A stretch of 64,000 bases of DNA from Anaerolineae bacterium (GTDB taxonomy: Bacteria; Chloroflexota; Anaerolineae; Promineifilales; Promineifilaceae), in NCBI GenBank assembly GCA_030425205.1, contig JAUIAP010000001.1:372001-436000 (forward strand), in the 5' to 3' direction. The translations under genes were made by a program, and so were the position numbers. Shown in pieces: positions 44,490-53,138 of the stretch (positions are counted from its first letter, which is position 1; each line of letters starts with the position of its first letter). The notes under the pieces are model-generated. The model did no database searches. It was not told where the DNA came from and worked only from the letters and a program-made list of their open reading frames with translations.

Positions 44490-46663
44490 GGATAAGGTGT
44501 GATTTCAAGCCCGTAGTATAGCTCAACGACGCGACGGAAGATGGGCGCGGCGACGGTGGAGCCTTCACCAGCATTTTCCATTAAGACTGTAATGGCGATT
44601 TCGGCCGATTGTGCCGGTGCATAGCCAGTAAACCACGCATGGCTAATGGTGTCTTCGCCGCCTGTCTGCGCAGTTCCCGTTTTCCCCGCTGTCGTCTTCG
44701 CCAAGCCTGCCATTTTGTCTGAGGCTGTCCCCCATGGATCGGTTGTCACTTCATCCATGGCGTGCTGTAGCTCGGCGATATGTTCGGCCGAAATGGGCAG
44801 AGTTCCGATCACTTCAGGCGGGATATTTTCTTCGGGTGCGGCGCCAGCTGCTTCGATACGGGCGACCAAATTCGGCCGATAAAGCGTCCCACCATTTGCC
44901 ACCGCCGCCGTCATATTGGCGATTTGCAGCGGCGTTGTTGCGACATACCCCTGCCCAATCGCCATGTTGATGCTATCGCCCGGCGACCAACCATCCCCAA
45001 CGTTCGCCAGCTTCCACTCAGGATCAGGAATGCTGCCCGCCGTTTCTGGCACACCGCGAATGTTGGTGTACTCACCCAACCCAAAGGCGCGCGCCATATT
45101 GGGCATGATGAATGGATCGTTGTTTTCAAGCACAAAGCCGATGTGATACATGTAGGGGTTGCAGGAGCGCGTCAGTCCTTGTGAGAGCGTGACGGTTCCA
45201 TGCCCCTGTGTTAGCCAGTCATATTTGATCAGATTTGGACCGAGTTCACTCCACACGCCTGTACAATTATAGGGTGTTCCAGCAGTGAAAAAACCCGAAT
45301 CTAGGCCAGCCGCCGTCGTCACAATTTTGAACGTCGATCCCGGTGGATAGGCACCTTGCGCGGCACGATTGAGTAAGGGTCGTGCGGGATCATTAAAGAG
45401 CGTCGTCACCGATTGCCCCGCATCCTGATTAATTTCGCTGAAGATCGACGCATTATAAGTGGGGAAACTCGCCATCGCCTCGACGGCACCCGTGTTGACA
45501 TCTAGCACGACGATTGCGCCCGAATGACCGTCGGGATGGGTGCGGATAGCTGATTCCAAGGCCTGCTGCACTTGCAATTGAAACGCACCACCAAACGTCG
45601 TATGCACATTGCGACCCGGCTGCGTTGCCTTTTCCGCGATTACCTTGATCGTCTCGCCACTGGGTGCGATCAGGGTCAATTGACCGCCTCGTTCGCCAGC
45701 CAACCATTGCTCGGCCGCCTGTTCCAATCCTGTCAGCCCAACCTTTTCATCCGCTCGATACCCTTGCGCCCAATAATCACGCACTTGATCTTGCGGAATG
45801 AAGCCCGTGTAGCCGATCAGATGGGGCGCGATGCCATCGGCCGAATAGATGCGCCCTTCCCCCCGCTGTACGCGAAACCCCTTTTCGATGTAAGGTTCCA
45901 CCAGTCCATAGTTGGCGTTGAGCGTCTCGTCTGTTACTGTTCCCAACGGCACAAACCAGCTACCCGGCACATCCGCATAGCGCGCCTGTAAATCAGCAGG
46001 ATTCTCGCCCGTCAAGACGCTCATTGCATATAGAAATCCTTGTTCATCAACAAGCTGATCGGCCTGTACGCCAATGATGATCCCACTGCCTTGCGTTGAA
46101 AGCAGCGTGTCGTTTTTATCATACAGACTCGCACGAGAAGGCGTGTTGACCGTCAACCGCAACTCATTGCCTCCCGACAATTCTGGCAAAATTAGGGCAT
46201 CATACCACTCAACGCGCCACTGATTTCCCTCATAGATCAGCGGAACGAGATGTTCACGGGTAATTTGACCGACAACCGCCGTATCCCAAATAACATTAAC
46301 GACCATCTCCGCCCCATCGGTGTCGTAATCAACGGCCAGCGGTTGTACGTGCAGATCGACAACGCGCGCCGTCTCCATGGCACTCTCATAGCGATCGATA
46401 AAAATATCTTGTGGCACAACTGACTGCGTGCGCCTATCGATCCAGTTATACATCGCGATGTAATCTCTATCTTGCCATGCGCGATAAAACGCCAGACCAA
46501 TATCTTCCGCCCCACGTGGCAAGGGGGTCGCAATGGCGGAAGTTGCCGTTGGAGGCGCAGTCGCCGTCACAAACTCCCGCGAATCTTGAATGCCTAGCCC
46601 TTGCCCACATGACGTGATCAGCATTCCAATTAATAGTGCAAGAATTAAATAACTTTGCTTCAT
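44480..46663 (-). CDS. Lipid-anchored class B penicillin-binding protein with MecA-type N-domain
   Basis: About 728 aa. The ATG at 46663 gives a lipoprotein signal ending LITSCGQ, unlike the usual uncleaved anchor of PBPs; the frame from 46759 is less likely. Residues about 45-165 form an NTF2-like MecA_N domain (AFYRAWQDRDYIAMYNWI), followed by a PBP dimer domain (RASLYDKNDTLLSTQGSG). The transpeptidase has PPGSTFKIV (Ser443-x-x-Lys446), SCN and KTGT (Lys661). It is a monofunctional peptidoglycan cross-linker with PBP2a-like architecture; beta-lactam tolerance is possible but not shown. It ends overlapping the HD gene. Confidence 0.9.
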   Translation of the reverse strand: MKQSYLILALLIGMLITSCGQGLGIQDSREFVTATAPPTATSAIATPLPRGAEDIGLAFYRAWQDRDYIAMYNWIDRRTQSVVPQDIFIDRYESAMETARVVDLHVQPLAVDYDTDGAEMVVNVIWDTAVVGQITREHLVPLIYEGNQWRVEWYDALILPELSGGNELRLTVNTPSRASLYDKNDTLLSTQGSGIIIGVQADQLVDEQGFLYAMSVLTGENPADLQARYADVPGSWFVPLGTVTDETLNANYGLVEPYIEKGFRVQRGEGRIYSADGIAPHLIGYTGFIPQDQVRDYWAQGYRADEKVGLTGLEQAAEQWLAGERGGQLTLIAPSGETIKVIAEKATQPGRNVHTTFGGAFQLQVQQALESAIRTHPDGHSGAIVVLDVNTGAVEAMASFPTYNASIFSEINQDAGQSVTTLFNDPARPLLNRAAQGAYPPGSTFKIVTTAAGLDSGFFTAGTPYNCTGVWSELGPNLIKYDWLTQGHGTVTLSQGLTRSCNPYMYHIGFVLENNDPFIMPNMARAFGLGEYTNIRGVPETAGSIPDPEWKLANVGDGWSPGDSINMAIGQGYVATTPLQIANMTAAVANGGTLYRPNLVARIEAAGAAPEENIPPEVIGTLPISAEHIAELQHAMDEVTTDPWGTASDKMAGLAKTTAGKTGTAQTGGEDTISHAWFTGYAPAQSAEIAITVLMENAGEGSTVAAPIFRRVVELYYGLEITPYPWE

Positions 46664-46875
46664 GAGCCGTTTACCTAGAAAATAGCAGACTGAATAACGT
46701 AAGTTTAGCAATCGGAGTTGATGGGAATTAGTTGTCATAGGCGCAGTGCCAAAAGACAATACAATTGATTCAACTCAAGCTACAAATTAGTAGACATTAC
46801 GTTTTACGCATTATAGGTGCTGGTTTGTCTAACTGCCGCACAACCGAGACAACTTCCTTAGCGGTTAATCATCGA

Positions 46876-48087
46876 ATGTTACCACCTGAATTTATTCAAC
46901 CCAACTATGAGAACGGCAGCATCGCGAACGTACCAGCGACAATCGCGCAATGGCTCGACATTCCCTTCGCAGGTTTGCCCCCACTCGCAAATGAGCTGTA
47001 TCAATCGGTCGCTGGTGATGTACAGCATGTTATCGTATTTGTGGTCGACGCGCTTGGTTGGAACATTCTCAACGAGATCGGCACAACGCTGGCAGCGTGG
47101 AATTCGGCCGAAATTCGCGCCCCGATCACGTCTGTCTTTCCATCCACAACGGTCAATGCACTCTCGTCGATCCACACGGGAACCCCACCAGCCCAGCATG
47201 GTCTTGTTGGGTTGCAACTCTTTTTTCCCGACTTTGCCACGATGGGACAGATGATTGATCTCGCCCCTGTTTTTCGCAGCTATCCTAATGCGTTGCAACT
47301 GGCGGGCTTGGATACGGATAATTTTCTCGCTACAGAATCGGTCGGCGCAAAGTTCGCCGCACAGGGCGTGCAAACCCATCTCTTCAAAAATCGGCTGATT
47401 GTCGATACAGGGTTGAGCAAAATTTTGGGTAGTGCCAACGCAACCGAGCATGGGGCTGTTTCGGTCGCCGATATGTTCGTGCAGGTGCGTGCACTTCTGG
47501 CAAAAAAGCGGTCACAAAAGCTCTATATCAACTGCTATTGGGATACGATTGATACGCTGAGCCATTTTTATGGCCCCTTAAGCGCGTCCGTTTTTGCGGA
47601 GGTACGAACGCTGTTTTTTCAGTTGCAGACGTTACTACTTGATCAGTTGCCGCACGATGGCAAGACGATTGTCGCGGTGCTGTCCGATCATGGGCAGAGT
47701 TTTCGGCCGAAATCCCAACATATCTACCTCCGCGACCATCCAAAACTGCATGACATGCTGCTCATGCGACCAGCGGGTGATCCCACGTCAGCTTATCTTT
47801 ATGCCAAACAGGGGCAGGTAGAAAATATAATCGACTATACCAACACAACCTTGGGGGATAAGGTGATCGCGCTGAAATCGGCCGATGCCTTAGAAATGGG
47901 CCTGCTCGGTGCGCCACCTTATGCATGCCAGACGCTTGAACGACTAGGCGATGTGATCGTCCTCACAAAAAATGGCGCACTCTTTGGCGGTATCTGTGAA
48001 GAGAGAAAGCTCAACTGGTTTAAGGGCGCGCATGGCAGCCTGACTTCCGCTGAAATGCATGCAAGCTGGCTCGTCTGGAAAGTGTAG
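46876..48087 (+). CDS. Alkaline-phosphatase-superfamily phosphodiesterase/nucleotide pyrophosphatase
   Basis: About 403 aa. The metal-site pattern of the AP superfamily is present: VVDALGWN (first Asp), TSVFPSTTVNALSSIHTG (nucleophile Thr region), YWDTIDTLSHFYG (Asp, His) and SDHGQ (Asp-His), with a further His near GAHGSL. No signal peptide is evident, so it may be cytoplasmic. Start at the ATG at 46876 (MLPPEFIQPN); the frame from 46765 is unsupported. It resembles predicted AP-superfamily enzymes of unknown substrate. Downstream is a TagA-type glycosyltransferase in the same direction. Confidence 0.82.
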   Translation: MLPPEFIQPNYENGSIANVPATIAQWLDIPFAGLPPLANELYQSVAGDVQHVIVFVVDALGWNILNEIGTTLAAWNSAEIRAPITSVFPSTTVNALSSIHTGTPPAQHGLVGLQLFFPDFATMGQMIDLAPVFRSYPNALQLAGLDTDNFLATESVGAKFAAQGVQTHLFKNRLIVDTGLSKILGSANATEHGAVSVADMFVQVRALLAKKRSQKLYINCYWDTIDTLSHFYGPLSASVFAEVRTLFFQLQTLLLDQLPHDGKTIVAVLSDHGQSFRPKSQHIYLRDHPKLHDMLLMRPAGDPTSAYLYAKQGQVENIIDYTNTTLGDKVIALKSADALEMGLLGAPPYACQTLERLGDVIVLTKNGALFGGICEERKLNWFKGAHGSLTSAEMHASWLVWKV

Positions 48088-48172
48088 AACAAGCTCTTGC
48101 GGATTTCGCGTGGAATGCGCAGCGTACCGACGCATGACGCTGCCCACCCCGATTCCCAAAGCACCCAAAGTT

Positions 48173-48895
48173 ATGTCCGTGAATATCCTCGACATCCGTA
48201 TTGACAATGTCACCATGTCCGAAACGCTCGACTGGATCAGCGTTGCTATGCAAGCTGATCCACAGGTGCGCCAAATTTGCACCGTCAATCCCGAATTCGT
48301 CATGAAAGCGCAAGATGACCCAGCCTTCATGCACCTACTCACAACGACAGGACTCAACCTCCCCGACGGCATCGGCCTCGTGATCGCCTCATACCTGCTA
48401 CGCAAGCCACTCCGTGCTCGCGTTCCCGGCTCTGAACTTGTCTATCATCTGGCCGAACGCTGTGCAAAAGAAGGGTGGCGGCTCTTTTTGTTAGGTGCAG
48501 AAGAAGGGATCGCAGCACAAGCCGCGGCAATTTTTCAGCAGAAAAATCCGATGCTACAAGTTGCGGGGACATATGCGGGATCGCCGGCGGAAAGTGAAAA
48601 CGACGCAATCGTTGAGATGATCAACGCCAGCCGCGCTGATGTACTGCTCGTTGCCTATGGTGCGCCTAAGCAGGACAAATGGATTTTTCGCAATCGGGAA
48701 GCTCTCTCGACGGTGCGCGTCGCTATCGGCATTGGTGGTTCGCTCGATTTTGTCACGGGTAAGGCGACCCGCGCGCCCGTCTGGGTGCAAAAGCTCGGCC
48801 TTGAGTGGTTGCATCGCCTCATCCTCGAACCGTGGCGGTGGCGACGCATGTTGGCGTTGCCGCGCTTTATCCTTGCTGTCATTTTCAGCAGATGA
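48173..48895 (+). CDS. WecG/TagA/CpsF-family glycosyltransferase
   Basis: About 240 aa. Family signature: VNILDIRIDNVTMSETL at the start, TVNPEFVMKAQDDPAF, LPDGIGLVIAS, RVPGSELVYHLAERCAKEGWRLFLLG, and VAYGAPKQDKWI with GIGGSLDFVTGKATRAPVWV. These enzymes add an N-acetylhexosamine (ManNAc/ManNAcA) to a lipid-linked sugar for teichoic-acid or polysaccharide synthesis. I choose the ATG at 48173; 48134 is possible and adds a short leader. No other polysaccharide genes are next to it. Confidence 0.9.
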   Translation: MSVNILDIRIDNVTMSETLDWISVAMQADPQVRQICTVNPEFVMKAQDDPAFMHLLTTTGLNLPDGIGLVIASYLLRKPLRARVPGSELVYHLAERCAKEGWRLFLLGAEEGIAAQAAAIFQQKNPMLQVAGTYAGSPAESENDAIVEMINASRADVLLVAYGAPKQDKWIFRNREALSTVRVAIGIGGSLDFVTGKATRAPVWVQKLGLEWLHRLILEPWRWRRMLALPRFILAVIFSR

Positions 48896-48908
48896 CGCTG
48901 AATGCAGC

Positions 48909-49011
48909 GTAGAGTAAGTCCTGTCATACCTGCGAAGGCAGGTATCCATTCTTTTTCTAAGACTGGATTCCCGCCTGCGCGAGAATGTCAACGCCACGAA
49001 ATTTACTTTAC
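48909..49011. mobile_element. Small inverted-repeat element (MITE-like), copy 1
   Basis: 103 bp with ends GTAGAGTAA and TTACTTTAC (terminal inverted repeats with one mismatch) and two internal palindromes, TACCTGC-GAAG-GCAGGTA and TTCCCGCC...GAGAA. It aligns over its full length with the element at 52943, with a few substitutions and one indel. No coding capacity. Confidence 0.8.
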
Positions 49012-49066
49012 ATTGTACTGAGAACAACAGTCAAAAATTCGCGCAATTCGCTGGTTTTACGTAGAT

Positions 49067-49250
49067 AAGGTTGTTCCCGAATAAGAACGCACACCGCAGG
49101 GAGCGCAAAGAGCGCAGAGAAAAACAAGCATAAGAGGGTTTGAGAAACCAAAATCAGCCACAAACACGTCCTTTCTCACTCATTTACATCTCTTTCTTAC
49201 TCTGCGACCTCTGCGTTCTTTGCGGTGAAATTTAATGAGGAACAACTCAA
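49067..49250. repeat. Long imperfect inverted repeat in the spacer before the CtpA gene
   Basis: Left arm GTTGTTCCCG...CACCGCAGGGAGCGCAAAG (about 49069-49120) pairs with a right arm CTCTGCGACCTCTGCGTTCT...GAGGAACAAC (about 49200-49250). The arms contain purine/pyrimidine words of 7-9 nt. The loop of about 80 nt has no reading frame. Similar sequences are common in uncultured-bacterium spacers from memory; function unknown. Confidence 0.7.
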
Positions 49251-49406
49251 ATGAGATGCCATTGCCGCGCTGCGATCCAGAAATGTCCAGATTCATCCAA
49301 AAATTAAAGATGTGATGACAAGCGGCTTCGCGCGATTTTAGCTAATTGCATACTTATATCGGTTGCCTACAATTCAGCCACGCATGAGTTAACAAGAGGC
49401 GATTCT

Positions 49407-50585
49407 ATGAAACAGTTTTCCACCGTCTTTCTCTTTATCGTTTATTCGACCGTCGTTTTTGCCGTCGGCCTAGTTGTCGGCTGGGGCGGGTCAGGCGTGC
49501 TGAATGGATTTTCGGCCGATACGCCGTCAAGCCTCCGCGCAGAGTTTGCCCCCTTCTGGCAAGTTTGGAGCATCGTCAATGATGATTACTTTGAACAACC
49601 ACTCGATACAGGCGAGCTCGTTGAGGGCGCGATTGAGGGAATGCTCGCTACATTGGACGATCGCAATACGCGCTATCTGAATCCTGAAGAACAAGCGCGT
49701 GATGAGGCGGACATGGAGGGGGAGTTTGAAGGCATCGGCGCACGGATCGACTTTCGGGAGGATGTCGGCGTGATTATCGTCTCGCCGATCGTTGGGTCAC
49801 CAGCGGAGGCAGCCGGATTACGGCCAGAAGACGTGTTGCTCAAAGCGGACGGCGAGCCACTAGAAACGGTTGATGAGGCGATCGAACTGATTCGTGGCGA
49901 AGCGGATACGGATGTGCTGCTGACAATTCAGCGTGGGGAAGAGATATTTGATGTCGTGGTGACACGCGGTTTGATTTTGGTGCCTGATGTCGTGGCACGG
50001 ATGCTGGAAGAAGAAAATATCGCCTACTTGCAGCTAACGCAGTTTGGCAATAATTCGGCCGATTCTTTCAAAGAAGAACTCACTAATCTACTCAAACAAA
50101 ACCCCAATGGCTTGATTATCGATCTACGCAATAATCCCGGCGGATTGCTTTCGGCCGTCATCGACATCGCCGATGAACTGCTGGCTGAAGGGGTCGTCTT
50201 GCAAGAAAAGTTTGGCAATGGCAATGAACAAATCTATCGCTCTGACTCTGGCGACATTGGTGAATCGATTCCGCTCGTCGTTCTGATCAACGAGGGCAGT
50301 GCCAGTGCCTCAGAAGTGTTGGCAGGTGCAGTAGAGGCACGGGATCGCGGCGAATTAGTGGGAGAACTCTCGTTTGGAAAGGGGACGGTACAATCTGTTC
50401 GCACGCTCTCCAATGGAGGCGGCTTGCGCGTGACGATTGCCCACTGGCTCATGCCCGACGGCGAGTGGATTCATGAAACCGGGATCGAGCCAGACCTCCT
50501 TGTGCCACAAGAGCCGACGGACGAAGGCGACCCACAACTGGATGCAGCCATTGAGCTACTGATTGGTCAGGCAGTTGGACGTTGA
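49407..50585 (+). CDS. CtpA-type C-terminal processing protease (S41)
   Basis: 392 aa. Signal/anchor segment at residues 5-25 (STVFLFIVYSTVVFAVGLVVGW). A PDZ domain at about 95-180 (GEFEGIGARIDFREDVGVIIVSPI). The catalytic domain has LRNNPGGLLSAVIDIADELL, LINEGSASASEVLAGAV with candidate nucleophile Ser298, and SFGKGTVQSVRTL with the catalytic Lys. It degrades proteins with hydrophobic C-termini outside the membrane. Two TCGGCCGA palindromes. The next gene follows after 29 nt. Confidence 0.93.
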   Translation: MKQFSTVFLFIVYSTVVFAVGLVVGWGGSGVLNGFSADTPSSLRAEFAPFWQVWSIVNDDYFEQPLDTGELVEGAIEGMLATLDDRNTRYLNPEEQARDEADMEGEFEGIGARIDFREDVGVIIVSPIVGSPAEAAGLRPEDVLLKADGEPLETVDEAIELIRGEADTDVLLTIQRGEEIFDVVVTRGLILVPDVVARMLEEENIAYLQLTQFGNNSADSFKEELTNLLKQNPNGLIIDLRNNPGGLLSAVIDIADELLAEGVVLQEKFGNGNEQIYRSDSGDIGESIPLVVLINEGSASASEVLAGAVEARDRGELVGELSFGKGTVQSVRTLSNGGGLRVTIAHWLMPDGEWIHETGIEPDLLVPQEPTDEGDPQLDAAIELLIGQAVGR

Positions 50586-50614
50586 TAAAAATTGTGTGTT
50601 AGATAAACTACAAT

Positions 50615-52267
50615 ATGATGAAATTTAGCTGGCTCCTCATATTCTTGGTTGGATTGTGGCAAGTCCACCCAAATGGCTCCGTTGAAAACGTTCTCGAACA
50701 CCCTTCTGTTACAGATTTACTCGATGTAGAAAATGCTGAAATTTTTCAGGTTGTTCCCCTGCATCGCTATCTCGTTGATGGTGTGAATCGTTGTGCCAAC
50801 CCCGCCTGTGAACAAACCTATATCTACGACTTTTCGGCCGATGCCACGATTGTGACAATTGTGGCCGCTGGACAGTTGCTCGACGTGCAGCGGATTGAAA
50901 ATGCGACCCCCGCATTTAATGGACGCATTGACCAGATGGCGCAGACATTGATCGCCAATGATCCAGCGGTGCAGGAAGCGGTTGGCGGCGTGCGGGAATC
51001 GGCCGATATTGTCATCATGCAGATGCAACACCCCTCGTGCCTCAGCAATCATCTTTGCGTGGCGACCACGTTTTTGACCGATGGGGGCAGTGTTTGGGTG
51101 TTGGTCGATGTGACACAAGAGCAGATTGTCGACCTCTGGTGGGGAGATGTGACTGGGGGCAATCAGGCAACCACTAGTGAAGCGTCAAGCGAGGCGTTCT
51201 ACGACTGCGAGCCCCATCACTTGGTACGTGGAAAGTGGAAGCTACAATATCGCATTACACCCAGCGATGGATTTGCGGTTGCCGATGTCTATTTTGATGG
51301 AAAACAGGTTGTAAGCGACATTCGCCTGATTCAATGGGAAGCCAACTATGTCAATGACGGCAACTATGCGTATGTTGATTATGCGGGCTGTGGCGCACAG
51401 GGGCCGGGACATGGATTTCCAATTGATCCGGTAGGCGAGACAGAAATCAATGCGATTAGGGGTGGATTTTCCCTCGCGCAAGATTTTCAAATGTTTGCGT
51501 GGGGAAGTTTTTGCAACTATCGCTATGAGCAAATCTATGAATTTTACGATGATGGCCGTTGGCGCGTGATTGGGCAACCGTATGGACGCGGTTGTGGGGA
51601 TGGTCGCTATAAGGAGGCGACTTATCGGCCGATATTTCGCATCGACTTTGCCGTTAATGGCATCGGCAACGACTTTTTCCAAACATGGGACGGATCACAA
51701 TGGCAGCAACAGAACGTCGAAGCCTACTTCACCCCAACGGCTCTAACCAATCCAGAGGGAAGGGCCTTTCGTATTTTAGACGAAAATGGAACTGGCTTTG
51801 AGATGGAGATGGGTGCGGGTCAATTTGAAGACGCAGGACAAGGGGACGCTGCGTACACCTATCTGACCGTCGCACGCGAAAGCGAAGGCGCCTTCGACAT
51901 GCCGACATTGGGTGAATGTTGTCATCAAGATCATCAAAAAGGGCCCATTGAATTTGTCGATGAACAGGATACGGCGGGAGAGCATTTGGTCGTTTGGTAT
52001 ATTCCTGAAGCTTTGACCCAGACAAAATTCGCGGTTGACCAAGGGGTTGTGGATGTTCCGTATTGCTGGACTGAATCGACGACGGAATACTATCCATGTC
52101 CGATGGGACCAATGTTTCATCCAATACGTTCGCCTGAATTGACGGTCGGTTTAAGATCGGCCGAAGTCACCCAAATCAATCCGTCACTTGTTATAATCGG
52201 TATTGGATTAGCCCTTTTGACTGGCTTCTATTTCTCTCAAATTAAGCGAACTGACGAATCTACATGA
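50615..52267 (+). CDS. Exported copper-amine-oxidase-like protein with altered catalytic site
   Basis: 550 aa with a signal segment (KFSWLLIFLVGLWQV) and a C-terminal membrane helix (LVIIGIGLALLTGFYF). The middle resembles the copper amine oxidase core: DGFAVADVYFDGKQVVSDI, and FCNYRYEQIYEFYDDGRW at the place of the quinone-cofactor motif Asn-Tyr-Asp/Glu-Tyr (here N301-Y302-R303-Y304). The His-x-His copper site appears replaced by YRPIFRIDF (about 337). HLVVWYIPEALTQ keeps a possible third His. Cys-rich segments hint at disulfides. Enzyme activity is doubtful. Stop overlaps the next start (ATGA). Confidence 0.65.
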   Translation: MMKFSWLLIFLVGLWQVHPNGSVENVLEHPSVTDLLDVENAEIFQVVPLHRYLVDGVNRCANPACEQTYIYDFSADATIVTIVAAGQLLDVQRIENATPAFNGRIDQMAQTLIANDPAVQEAVGGVRESADIVIMQMQHPSCLSNHLCVATTFLTDGGSVWVLVDVTQEQIVDLWWGDVTGGNQATTSEASSEAFYDCEPHHLVRGKWKLQYRITPSDGFAVADVYFDGKQVVSDIRLIQWEANYVNDGNYAYVDYAGCGAQGPGHGFPIDPVGETEINAIRGGFSLAQDFQMFAWGSFCNYRYEQIYEFYDDGRWRVIGQPYGRGCGDGRYKEATYRPIFRIDFAVNGIGNDFFQTWDGSQWQQQNVEAYFTPTALTNPEGRAFRILDENGTGFEMEMGAGQFEDAGQGDAAYTYLTVARESEGAFDMPTLGECCHQDHQKGPIEFVDEQDTAGEHLVVWYIPEALTQTKFAVDQGVVDVPYCWTESTTEYYPCPMGPMFHPIRSPELTVGLRSAEVTQINPSLVIIGIGLALLTGFYFSQIKRTDEST

Positions 52268-52935
52268 AACGATTTTATCTACTTGTCATTCCGATATTAT
52301 TTGCCGCATTGCTATTTGGTGTCACCCAGCAAACGCTACAAGCTCGTTCCAATGGGTATTCGGGGCGTACACAAATGGGGTGCATCAGCTGTCATCAGGG
52401 TGGGACTGCCCCACTGGTCGCACTAACTGGCGCACGCAACGTGACGCCTAATAGCACAACGACCTATCAACTGCTCATCACCAGCACGACACCACTTTCA
52501 CAGACACACGCCGGCTTTGATTTAACCATCCTGGACACAAACGGTGCGCAGGTTGGGACATTGGAAACGAGCGATCCTGATGCTCAAATCAGCGACGTGT
52601 TTTCAAACGGTTCAGTTGAAGGAGAGTTGATTCACAGCCAGCCGAAGCAAAATGTCAATGGCGTAGCGACAGTTGAATTTCAGTGGACGGCTCCCATTAC
52701 ACACGGCGTGTACACTGTTTATTTTGTTGGCAACTCTGTTGATCGCAATAGTGGGCCGAGCGGCGATGCGTGGATGACAGGTTCGGCCGATATTCGGGTC
52801 GGCCCCAATTTGGCTGTTTCGATGCGTGATGCGAGCGTTTCGGCCGATGCAAATATGCAGCTCGTGCTGATCCCTTTGTTTTCGCTCCTCATCGGCGCAT
52901 CCTACTTCATCCTAAAACAAAAACGCCAGCCTTAA
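52264..52935 (+). CDS. Exported single-CxxCH protein (choice-of-anchor V / reeler-like)
   Basis: 223 aa. Signal peptide, then a CISCH haem c motif at about residue 40 (MGCISCHQGG), a beta-sandwich domain (NVTPNSTTTYQLLITS, GFDLTILDTNGAQVGTLE, GVYTVYFVGNSVDRNSGPSGDAW) and a C-terminal membrane helix (LVLIPLFSLLIGASYFIL). This layout matches the choice-of-anchor V family, whose CxxCH is close to the N-terminus. It is coupled by ATGA to the amine-oxidase-like gene, so the two proteins likely work as one exported redox unit. Confidence 0.75.
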   Translation: MKRFYLLVIPILFAALLFGVTQQTLQARSNGYSGRTQMGCISCHQGGTAPLVALTGARNVTPNSTTTYQLLITSTTPLSQTHAGFDLTILDTNGAQVGTLETSDPDAQISDVFSNGSVEGELIHSQPKQNVNGVATVEFQWTAPITHGVYTVYFVGNSVDRNSGPSGDAWMTGSADIRVGPNLAVSMRDASVSADANMQLVLIPLFSLLIGASYFILKQKRQP

Positions 52936-52942
52936 GTACGTC

Positions 52943-53044
52943 GTAAAGTAAGTCCTGTCATACCTGCGAAGGCAGGTATCCATTCTTTTCTAAGACTGGA
53001 TTCCCGCCTTCGCGGGAATGACCACGCTATAAAATTTACTTTAC
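52943..53044. mobile_element. Small inverted-repeat element (MITE-like), copy 2
   Basis: 102 bp with perfect terminal repeats GTAAAGTAA and TTACTTTAC. It shares the internal palindrome TACCTGC-GAAG-GCAGGTA and a second one TTCCCGCCTTCGCGGGAA with copy 1 at 48909. It lies between the CxxCH gene and the convergent gyrA end. Confidence 0.85.
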
Positions 53045-53086
53045 ACTGACCTAAGTTGGCTAGCGTTCTCTTTGTTGATAATGCGG

Positions 53087-53133
53087 CACGTGGTGCATAA
53101 TAACTTCTGCGACGCACCACGTACCACGCACCA
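53087..53133. repeat. CGCACCA heptamer array with hairpin
   Basis: CACGTGGTGC (53087) can pair with GCACCACGTA (53114), whose right side continues as tandem CGCACCA/CGTACCA heptamers. It shares words with the repeat at 58323. Confidence 0.7.
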
Positions 53134-53138
53134 CTTTC

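Noticed and set aside
41259..46814. Shared word ACGTTTTACGCATTAT at 41259 and 46799
   Set aside because: It is short and occurs only twice in the window, without flanking similarity; noted as a possible spacer repeat but not called an element.
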